The position numbers were made by a program, and so were the translations under genes. Source: Antedon mediterranea (Eukaryota > Echinodermata > Crinoidea > Comatulida > Antedonidae). Taken from it: a stretch of DNA of 60,000 nt. The DNA is taken from NCBI RefSeq assembly GCF_964355755.1, contig NC_092672.1:26038501-26098500 (forward strand), in the 5' to 3' direction. Below, in pieces: positions 26,001 to 38,000 of the stretch; position 1 is the stretch's first letter; each line of letters starts with the position of its first letter. Under the pieces are notes generated by a model that saw nothing but the letters and a program-made list of their open reading frames with translations, was not told the DNA's origin and searched no databases.

Positions 26001-29000
26001 TATAATCCTACCTTCCAAACAATATCATACTTATAATACTTAAATAAATTCCTGTCATTTGATTAAAAAAAAATTGGATATAAATGTTATCAATAGAAGG
26101 AGCTAATAAAAAATAACAACTTTTTTACCTCCGCCAAGGAGGTATATGTAATCGGTAGCGTGTGTTTGTTTGTTTGTCTGTCTGTTTGTTACTTGGCAAA
26201 AAGAATTTTGCCAAGTATAGTATTCACTTTGTTTGTATGTTTGTATGTTTGTTTGTTTGTTTGTTAGCACGATAGCGCCTACAGTTTTCAAGTTATCCTT
26301 CTGAATTTTTGGGTGTAGATAGGTATATACTTTCAGACCATGCCTATTGAAAATCAACAACATTGGTTTATTAATAACTTCACAAATAACAAAAATGATA
26401 TTATTTTCAGACCGGCTAGTGTTAAAAGATAGGAGACAATTTTCAAAAGCCGGTGAGCAGTCTTAAAGTAACACGTAAACTGAAATTACATTTTCTCAAG
26501 AACTACTAGTCCAAAAAACCTCATTTTTGGACAAGAGGCAAGGATTATAATTTTTGATTTGTAATTTTAAAACAAAAATTGGTTTAATGTACCGGCTTTT
26601 TCATACGAGTAGTTTTAAAAAACATATTTCTTTTCAAATTCACCCGTTTGGTTTTGGCGTTGCTGTTCTATTGTTATTCAAATTAAACTATTGTTAGTTG
26701 ATAATTAATTTTGTTAGTACCGGCGTATGTCCTTCCTTATTTCATTCTGTACATAGGTATATTACTTACAGAACATGCCTATTGATTTTCAGGAAAACTG
26801 ATATATTCATGGTCATGTCTCAAAAGCTTATCTTCCGTACGATATATTAATAGCACGCATTCTGTCTTTTTTTAACATGGACATATTCTTTGATATGGAC
26901 CAAAATATTAGTCGACTGGTCACGCGGTTAAGCTTACTACATGGGTTAAGGCAGAGGCGCCGCAAATCGGCACAGCTTCAAGACACTCCTCGACCATTAT
27001 TCTGGTCAATCTTGATTTTAGAAAGGTCATTGTTGCAATGCCGGAGTTGTTTGTATCAAAAAATTATTTAAACAAATTATTAACCCCAGCAGGATTTTAA
27101 CAATGTAAAGCTAATACCTATAAAGCAAACAAATGTATCTTTCAACATGCTCCGAGTCAGTGGATATATTTTGCCAAGTACTTCACTCAGTTTCTGAGTG
27201 CTTTCATTTGTTTGTTAGCAGGATTACTCAAAAAGTAATTACAAGATCTTTACCAAAATGAATGTACAGATAGATATGTGGTCAAGGACCATTCCATTAA
27301 ATTTGGGGACCATTTCGGACCACGGTCCCAATTCTGGACCACTTTTTAGTATACTTTTTTATATATAGTGTTAAAAGATAGGACAGAATTTTTCAAATGC
27401 CGGCGAGCAGTCTTAAAGTAACAAGTAAACTGAAATTGCATTGTCTCGAGAACTACTTGTCCAAAAAACTTCATTTTTGAACAAGAGCCAAGAGTTATAA
27501 TTTGTGATTTGTAATTTTAAAACATAATTTGATTTAATGTGCACGTTTTTTGATGCGAGTAGTTTAAAAAACCTATTTCTTTTCAAATTCACTCGTTCGA
27601 TTTTCGCGTTGCTGTTCTATTGTTAGTCAACTGAAGCTATTGTTAATTGAAAGGCTTGTTACATATTCCATTACACCAAACTCGCATACACATGCTTGTA
27701 GTGAAATTAGCCTAAATCACAAACAGCATTAAGACACACACAAATATGTATATATATATTTTTTTTTTTACCGGAGAAATCTTATGTAGGAGAATTTTAC
27801 AGTAGGCGGAGGTATGCACTCTCTGAGTGGCTTTCTAGTTTTTATATGATTTTTGATTGACTGATGCAGGTTGGTACTGTATGTTACTAGATTTGTATAT
27901 GTTATCTTTATGTCACACAGAAATAAATTAAGCCCACCCTTTTTATTTTTCAAAATTGGAATACTAAAAATTAATTTTTAACTCATATCCAGGTTTAATT
28001 ATATATTTTAAAATGTATTACTGTATTATTTTGCTTGTTATTTGTATTTCTTGTTGAGACCCTTATTGGAAATAAGTTCACCAGGACTTTTATGGGATAC
28101 CCTGCATCTCTACAGTCTTTTTACCTTTATTGTTATTTTCACGCTGCTGCTCTAGCCCGCTAAGTCACACGAGATGACTCATTCATTAGATGAAATCAAG
28201 CAGCAGTATAGACTACACTTTGACATTTTTGTTAAAATGGAAACTCGACTAGAATTTATAGGTACCACCAAAAAACGGCTGGGAAAAGAGTCTAATGACA
28301 AATCCCAAAGCATTTCTGGTATTTATGAGTCCCATGATATTACTATAATTCACTGTCAGATAATCATTGAATTATTATCAAAACAGTCCATTGAAGTTTT
28401 TGTTTGTAATAGGATACTTGAAGTATCTAGGCTTGATGAAGTGACCCCCAGACTTGACCTTAGCAATAACAATAAGCAAGCAGTGTTTTTTGTAAGAAAT
28501 ATTCTTGTTTACATTATATAATTCTCTTTACTATTTTGTTTTTCATCTCAATGAGATGAATTAATCAAAATAAAATGTAGGTGGAATCTTTTGCTACACC
28601 AATACAAGTAGTTTTAATTGTGACAAAACCCAACAAACAATTTTATTTTTCTTCAAATGTTATAGTATTTCTTTATTCACTCTTGAGTTGCCATTCCAAA
28701 TATATTTTGCATGCAACACTTGGTAACCACAACATGCAAATGATGACCTTGTTTAACTGATTTGTGAAATTTCGAAGACAAAATCCTTCCATATTGAATG
28801 CTTTTACCTCTATCTGCTTTTATACAGTAGGCCTAGGAAATTACATTTGATTCTTGTCACTTTGGTGAAGGATTTGGGAACATTTCACAGGCAAATTATT
28901 ATCATATGCACAAACCCTTACTACACCACATCAACCCAAGGTTGGCATAGATCATACATTATGTGCAATTTGCAACCTCGCAAGGCGTAAACCTAGTTTC

Positions 29001-32000
29001 CTATACTTTTAGATTAACATGAAGGGAAAAAGTCAATTTCGTTATTTTGTTAAAAACAAAGATTAGACCAAAATTTTGCACAAAGACGGCAGATAAGAAC
29101 CATGTTATGTTTTTCCCATGGCATTAAAACTTTACACATCTTTCTACCAATTCTTCTGAAAATATGTTTCATTCCCACCCAACTCCTACTTCCTTAAATT
29201 ACAATTATTAATTCACTTAGGTCGTGTTTATACAACACCCTAAATTTGAACACGGCTTTAATTTTTAGCGTGTTGTTCGGACCGAGGTCAACCCACCTTA
29301 ACGTTTGCTGTTATACTAGAAATCACGATACCGTGTTATACCGGAAGTTTCATCAACACGCAGTGCATGCTAGGATAAGGTCAAATCGTTGATCGCGCTT
29401 GAATTGGCCGAGTTGTCAACAATCATCGTCGCCTCCTCGCTGTCCGATGTATTCGCGCGGTTTTTACCATTTTCATTATATTGTATTCGTTCACGTTTGC
29501 ATTGTTGTTTATTTTGTTCTCGGTTCATTTAAATTAATAAAAGTTATTTTAAGGGTTTCATTGTTTCATCTATACACTATGGAAGAAGATGCCATTTTTG
29601 CGATGTTATTTTTTTTATTCTGTTTGGAGTGGGAAACGATAGAGGCCTACTACCACTACGAGTTGGCCCCACTAGGCTAGGCGTAAGACGTGGTAGGAGG
29701 ATGATTGCTGGCAGCGAAGCAGCAATAAATGGGCCCAATCTTGTTAGCAATGATTGATATTACGACATGTTTTAACGAGAGGTCAAAATATACCCTGAGG
29801 ACACTTCCAACACGGTAACGGCGACCGGGAATCCACCAAATTTTAGGATTCAGCCAAGTAGCCTTTTTTGCAATTAAAATCTCATTACACGGAATCTCTT
29901 TGTTGTTATACAACACACTTTTCGTAGGCGTGTAGAATATGCGTGTAATAGCGTGTTGTATAAACGCGCCCTTAGTGTTTTCTAATGATGCATTCATTTT
30001 AGGACATGCATATTTGACAAGAACAAAAATTCAATTTCTAACTTTGATTCTGTAATCTATGAATATCTATTCAAAAGGTTCACTTTTTGCACATTTCTAT
30101 TTCTGCATACAGTATCTTATTTACAGTATTACAAAGATTATTTATAAACCATTTTTCTATTTTCTAGAAACTACAGTACAAACAGGGGTATCCAAATGGA
30201 TATTTTTCTTCTTCAAAATCAATACTTCAAATCAATTTTTGCATGCTTTGCATCCATGTAGTTTAATTGACTGAATATAATAGCTCTTTCACAAAATATG
30301 TGATTATCCAAAAAAAAAACTTCTCTTTTGGACCTCTTCTCCAAGTAGAGATGTATATGGTCAAATTTGTACATGCTTAATTTGGCACACATGTATTTTG
30401 ATATAGAGCTTTTCACTTAAAGGTCTCATCTAAACTGTATGCCAACTGTATATGCTGTTCATTCATCTAAGTTTTACCCCTGCCTTTCCTTTTTTGATTG
30501 CTCTTTTTCTGATTTGAACAACTTCTTTATTCACTCGTAATCTATTGAGGTGAATCTAGTTCTAGTAGCCAATACTAGTAGAGCTATTATATTCAGTCAA
30601 TTAAACTACATGAATGCAAAGCATGCAAAAATTGATTTGAAGTATTTCAACATTTCGTTATTCACTCTTGATCTAGTTGCCATTCCAAATATCTTTCTTG
30701 TGCAACACTGTTGTTTATTAACCTAGGGTTACCACGATATAGAAATGGAACAACCTTGTTTAACTCTCTTGTGAAATTTCGAAGACGAAATCCTTCCATA
30801 TTGAATGCTTTTGTTGAACTTGGAACAGTGTTTCCTAATGCTAGGTCATCAGTAGTTGCAAGAAACAGAATGCGCAAGTAACGAAGAAAGAAATTACGTG
30901 TATCAAAGTAATCGTAAAGACACATTATGTTTCCAAACATATCATGTCGTCCTGTGTCTTTAATCATTACAGCTGATAGTTCAATGTTTTTTGGCATATT
31001 CCGCTGTTTATCCATTAAATTCGCTTCTGGACAGATGACTATCCAATTCATTGTTTCTGTAATGAGCACTGCATGTTTGTTTGTTGTGCTCAGAAGAGGG
31101 CGCAATGTTGAAAGTAGTGCTTTAATGCCTATGTAGTCTGCAATGTTCGAAGTTGTAATACGATCAAATTTAGGCTCAAAGTTTGGTACATAATCCCTGT
31201 GAAGATCTGTACAGTTTTTAATCTTGATTATGCAGTGTATCCTACCCTCCTGTAAAATTGATGAGGCAGATTTGATAACACTGGAGATGTATTGATGAAA
31301 TAATTCAACAATGGAATCTTGTTGGAAGCTCTTCTCTACTGCTATGCCATCCCAACAAAGAAATGGCAACGCACTTGATCGAATACAATATGCAAAACGG
31401 ACTGAACTTGGTGCCGATTGAGTGTACAATTGGGTAACAGTAAATTCCCTTTGACGGCCGGTTAGGGTTGGGTTATCAAAGTTGCTTCTACGTTTATTTT
31501 GTGGCAGAAACAGACCATCTCTAAAGTACTTAGTTGCAGAGTTCCTGTATTTTAATGGAATCTTCTGGGTATATTCCTTTATACCTTCAGAACTTTGAGG
31601 ATCTCTTTTGAACATTTCTGTTCTCTGTTGTGATAACTTAATTGAATCTGGTTTTGCAGTGTCGCATTCCATTTCTCTCCATTTACCCCAGACCTCTTTC
31701 ATCGTTTTTAAATCATCTTCCTCTAAAATAAGTTGACCACTTGTCTTGGCCTTTAGTGTAACTTTTGTATGTTTCAGAAGTTCATCAAGGACTGACATCA
31801 GAAGCTGATAATCTGTTTCTGGAATTTGTAGTGAATACCAGATATTTGTGATTGATGTTTCACTAGATTCTCTTGATCTTTGAGTTATGATAATGTACAA
31901 GAAGAGTACATTTCTTGCCAAAACAAATGGATCAACGTCATTCAGTGTAAACCCAACCTTACCAGTGAAGTTGCTTGGAAGTGATGCTGTTGTTAGTAAC

Positions 32001-35000
32001 AGATTACGTAAATCTCCAACTCCTGCAAGTAAGATGTTGTAATCTCTTGCCAATTCTGAATCTCTACCTTCTGCATCTGGTGCTGCTTCATTGCGGCCTA
32101 GTTTCAGTACATCTACAGCTAGAGTGTTGCCGATGTATTGTGGATAATCAGCCAATCTTTGCATTCCTTGGTGTAACTGAAATTGTAGTCTATAATTGTT
32201 TGCTCTTTCTATCAACATCTTTCTGATTTGTTTGCATTCCTGTTTGTGAGATTACCAATGCTTCTCTTGACATTCACGTTTGCAATATGTGGCTTCTTTA
32301 CAGGCAGTACACTTTAAGGAAAAAGTAAGTGTTTATGCAGTACTACCACTTATATATTACCAAACCTCATTTAAACGCATGGGAAAGCATGTCATATTTT
32401 GTTCTATTGTTTATTATTATTTATTCATAATGGAAGGGTTATCTTTCTATTAATAGGCCACAGAAATGAAAGTTATAGATTTGCATCCAAAACATAGAAA
32501 ATACAAGATACAGTAAATTTGTCTTCCATTTGACCTCTGTGATGATGGTCCTACCACAATTTGGAATTATAGTTTTCATGCTACGGATGCCATTTAGTCA
32601 TAATTCATGCAATTTTTACTGTACATTGGCCGCCGTCGGTATATAAATTAAGCCATACCATAAATCTTCTAATAGTAACCCACACTCTAATAGTAACCCC
32701 ACCTTCTAATAGTAACCCACTACTCTAATAGTAACCCCACCTTCTAATAGTAACCCACCTTATAAGTCAATGTATAATAATAATAACCCACTACTAACCC
32801 ATGGGTTTACTATTAGAGTCACAACAACTATGATGTAGCCATATTTTTGAAAATAAGGAGAATGCATGTTGATCTTAGGAGTGAGGGAGGATTGAGTGTT
32901 TTTGAGTTTATAAAATAAAGTTACAGTTCAACCAAATTTGTTTATTTGTACTGTTTTATTATTTTGCTATGAGTTGCTAACCGGAAAAGTTGGGGATGGG
33001 TTACTGTTTTCAGGTGCCTAATTTAAGATTAGTAATAGTAACCCACTACTCAAATAGTAACCCACTACTCTAATAGTAACCCATCTTCTAATAGTAACCC
33101 ACCCTAAAAACAATAAAAGAATAATAATCCAGGGTTAGTTACAATTAGAAGATTTATGGTACAGTCTTATTGTATTGATATTTTTAAAGTTTAGTTGCAA
33201 TATCTGGGACCTACAATTTGTTTCAACCCCTGATCATGAATTTTTGTATCTTACACTTGGCTGGTCACAACAATTGTCATCTGTACAAGATGGCTTCCGT
33301 AGTAGAAAATTTTGTATAACAAGCAGATTTTTTATTTTTTTTTATAATTTAGTGAATTATGTTTTTAGTCATGCAGGTAAATTATCAACATTTACCACTT
33401 TGCATTCTGTCCTTGTGTGACAATATGCACACTCCTTTTTATCGTTCATCATGTCACATTCTGCTTTATGTCTCAGCTTGTCACGTTCCATACACTGTTT
33501 TCCACAATATTCTCCAATCTTACATTCACTGCATTTCTTTGTTGCTTTTCCCTTCTCACATCTCCAACATAATCCAGGTTCAACATCCATGTTTATAACT
33601 AAATTTTATTCTGATTTAATATCTGTAAAAATTGCATATGTGTAGTAAGTGTGTCTTGAGTTCTTTGTCTTAGTTTTTCTAAATATAAATATCTTGGAAT
33701 TTCCAGATTGATGACATCATTGAAAAAAAAAAAAAAAAAGGAAACAAGGTCAGTTGATAGCACATTCACCAACTGACTATTACAGTAGTTGTTTATTACA
33801 GGGAGAGTAAAGGATTTTGTTTATTATCTGTGTCACTCAATAAGGTTTGGTTCCACCATGTTACAAGGGATTCTGGTTTTAAAACATTTTACTTTAAAAA
33901 GTAACATCATTATTCATTTTGGAAATTGAAATAGTTACTTTAATAAAACCAAAAGGCCTAATGTTTGATGTTATTCATCTTTGTTTTTTATGGTTTGGGG
34001 GATACAAGTTTAAGTTCAAGATCTTATTGTGTTTTTACCAACAGGTACAAAAACAAAATCAGTTGCTGATTATAAAACAGAATATCAATAAAAACATTTA
34101 AAAAGTTCAAGGCCTATAGAAAACTTATTATTAATATACAAAACATACAAACAACATAAAAAGTATAAAAAATCAAGTAAAAAACATTCAAATTGTATAC
34201 AAATATAACGTTAACATTGTATATTATAAAAACTGCTTTAGCATAAAAATCTGTGAAAAAGTTGTATAAATACATCTTTTTTATGTCAAATTATAATGTT
34301 GCATAGTTTGTATGTAAATGTATTTATCACTCTTTCTGGACTTATTAGTAGTAGTGTAGGCCTATTTGATAACCCTTATTGTTAAAAGGTTATGAGAAAA
34401 GAATGTATTTTTAAACAATAAAAAATATATCTCTTCTAAATTATAGTAACTCAGTTGACTCCATTTGTCTTCCATTCAGTTTTTTTTATTCTTTTATTCA
34501 TTCTTATTTAATTTTTTTTTTTAAGGCTCGCCTGCCACAAGGCATTTTTTTTAACTTCCAGGGCATCTGCCTTCAAACTCTGACCTCATATAATTTTGTT
34601 ATTGCTTTTTAATTTATTATCTTCTTTTATGTCAGAATATGTAAATATATGTTATGGAACTTAAACTTAGAGTGCTGGTTGAAAGAAATAGAAGAATTTT
34701 TTTTTTAGAAGTCCACACAACATTTTGATCTTTTTTCAGGAATCTAGATGAATTGATGGAAAGTTTTGAGAATTTCCTTATTGCTTTTTTATCATGTTTT
34801 ATTCTGCATTTACATGCCCAGCCACTATGAACAATTGTCGTATTCGATTGGGAACTTTCGTTGTAAAGATTCGTTGAGTACTTTTTGTATTCGAATTGTA
34901 AATTTGTGCTCAACAGAAAGTCATTCGAATAGAAAACGTTGACAACGAAAGCTTTTTCGTTAAGAACAATCTCAACGCTCAAAATACTCCGTTAAAGAAG

Positions 35001-38000
35001 TACTCAACGGAAAAACTGTACTCAACGGTGGAAGTCTAAATCGAATACAACAATTTTTGTCATCGTATAGTTATTAAATTCAAACATGGATAAGTTGTAA
35101 TGGTATACCCACCTCTTAAAAATTGCATGTTTACATTTTACCGCATCACAATTTGTATGAATAGATGTTTCAATCCACCTGTAAATGTATTATTATTTGT
35201 CCTCAAGCTTAACTGGAATCTGAGGAAATTCAGATTAGGCCCTTCACGGACCTACGGCAGCCTACCAGATCAGCACATTGGGAGACAATCCCCTACTCTT
35301 TGTGAATAGCCTACGAGATCAGCACATTGGGAGACAATCCCCTACTCTTTGTGAATAGCCTACGAGATCAGCACATTGGGAGACAATCCCCTACTCTTTG
35401 TGAATAGCCTACGAGATCAGCACATTGGGAGACAATCCCCTACTCTTTGTGAATAGTGTACCAAGTTTTAATGTACACTATGTACACAGGACCATCCGAA
35501 GGAAGAGGCAATGAGAGTAAAGCATCTTGCCTAAGGATATAGTTAGTATGGTACAGATAGGTTCGAACCCATGCCTACATGCTAGTCCGATATCATTACT
35601 CCATCACTCTCTGGTATATACAGCACCCGCCGCGATCTCCAGACAGTTTCCCCTCCAGATTCAACCAGGCCCAACCTTGCTTACTTCTGTGATTTGACAA
35701 CACTATAAAAAAACAACATTGCAATTCTGTAGCATATCGATTAATATTTATTGACCAAACAATAGAATCATTCAATACAATTTTAACCTTAAAGTGCATA
35801 AATAAAAGAGCCAATAAATAAGGTAATAATAACTCATATTCTTATACACTTCAGACTTCATCAACCTTCTAATTAATACAAGACACAAATGTATCTCCAA
35901 GGGTTAACCATTGAGTTAGATCAAAGCCATCGAATCCACAATACATCATGATACCACCAATATAGTTATTCCCACAATAGCACAATACTTTCTTAACCCA
36001 TGCATACAGTACATTACACTATAGTTAGTAAACATTTATGGTACTTAACTTATCCTCTTACTGCAACTTAATACATTTTCCTAATACAGTTTTAAAGACT
36101 TAATTGCCTATACTATTTCTAGTCATTATTTTTGTAAAAAAAGAATGAAATGTATGCAGTACAATATTATTTATATTATTTGACCAATTATCTAATCTAA
36201 AACCCAAATTACAAATTATTCATCATATTCATAAAGCAAATTATACACACCTATTTTTCTTGTAAATAACTGTCAGTATAATATATAATGAGCATTTTAT
36301 AAATAGAGACCTTGAAAGCGAATCAACTTATCAATGAATAAATAATCAGGTTATACAGTACAGTATATATATATTATGTATTATTGTTTTGCTTTGCGCG
36401 TTATTTGTATTTTTTCCCCATAGGTTCATGGGATATCCTGTATCTTAATAGCTTTTTCATCTTAATAATCATCATCTTCTAATTTCCTACTCTAATCAAA
36501 CCAAATGTGGCAATTTTTCGCTACACCAATGTTCTATTGTGACAAACCCGAACAACAATTTTATTTTTCTTAATTCTGATTTGAACATTTCGTTATCCAC
36601 TCTTAATCTAGTTGCCATTCCAAATATCTTTCTCGTGCAACACTGTTGTTTATTAACCTAGGGTTACCACGATATAGAAATGGAACAACCTTGTTTAACT
36701 CATTTGTGAAATTTCGAAGACAAAATCCTTCCATATTGAATGCTTTTGTTGAACTTGGAACCGTGTCCCTTAACGTTAAGTCGTCAGTAGTTGCAAGAAA
36801 CAGAATACGCAAGTAACGAAGGAAAAATGTACTGCTATCAAAGTAATCGTAAAGACACATTATGTTCCCAAACATATCATGTCGTCCTGTATCTTTGATC
36901 ATTATAGCTGATAGTTCCATGTTTTTTGACATATTTAGATGCTGATTGATCATCAAATTTGCTTCTGGACAGATGACTATCCAATTCATTGTTTCTGTAA
37001 TGAGCACAGCATGTTTGTTTGTTGTGCTCAGAAGAGGGCGCAATGTTGAAAGTAGTACTTTAATGCCTATGTAGTCTGCAATGTTGGAAGTTGTAATACG
37101 ATCAAATTTAGGCTCAAAGTTTGGTTCATAATCTCTATGAAGATCTTTACAGTTTTTGAGCTTGATTATGCATTGTATCCTTCCTGCATGGAAAATTGAT
37201 ACAGCAGATTTGATAACACTGGAGATGTATCGATGAAATATTTCAACAATAGAATCTTGTTGAAAGTTCTTCACTACCGGTATGCCATCCCAACCAACAA
37301 ATGGCATCGCATCTGATCGGATACAATAGACAAAAGTATATGAACTTGGTGATAATACAGTGTGCATTTGGCTGTCACCAATTACCATTGGACGTCCAGT
37401 TAGGGTTGGGTTATCAACTTTTTTGCTTCTGTGTACATTTTGTGGCAGAAACAGACCATCTCTAAAATACTTACTTGCAGAGTTCCTATATCTTATTGGA
37501 ATCTTCTGCTTATATTCAGACATACCTTCAGAACATTGAGGATCTCTTTTGAACATTTCTGCTCTCTGTTGTGATAAATTAATCGAATCTGGTTTTGCAG
37601 TGTCACATTCCATTTCTCTCCATTTACTCCAGACCTCTTTCATCATTTTGAAATCATCTTCCTCTAAAATAAGTTGACCACTTGTCTTTTCCTTCAGTGT
37701 TGCTTTTGTATGTTTGAGAAGTTCATCAAGGATTGACATAAGAAGCTGAAAATCTGTTTTTGGAAGTTGTAGTGAGTACCAGATATTTGTGATTGATGTT
37801 TCAATAGATTTTTTGGAACTTTGAGTTATGATAATGTACAAGAAGAGTACATTTCTTGCCAAAACAAATGGATCAACGTCATTCAGTGTAAACCCGACCT
37901 TACCAGTGAAGTTGCTTGGAAGTGATGCTGTTGTCAGTAACAGATTACGTAAATCTCCAACTCCTGCAAGTAAGATGTTGTAATCTCTTGCCAATTCTGA

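Larger units (their letters stand above)
30662..33590 (-). pseudogene. MYND copy 3: near-intact, one in-frame stop
   Basis: Same structure as copies 1 and 4: exon 1 at 33590-33396 (65 codons), exon 2 at 32311-30662 (550 triplets). Every frame and splice site is preserved except one TAA at plus 32252-32254, at residue 85 just after H83-W84 in finger 2. As a result the reading frame resumes only at the later Met (MLIERANNY, 32218). The rest, including [37 protein letters not shown] and YLEWQLDQE, is open. It is either a recent pseudogene or a gene starting internally without finger 2. The intron carries a TA-flanked element. Confidence 0.85.

Noticed and set aside
34632-34982. 116-codon minus-strand frame
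   Set aside because: Overlaps a MITE and AT-rich DNA; no conserved segment.
35259-35454. Possible CRISPR array
   Set aside because: Repeat units are directly joined with no spacers, in an animal genome next to a SINE.
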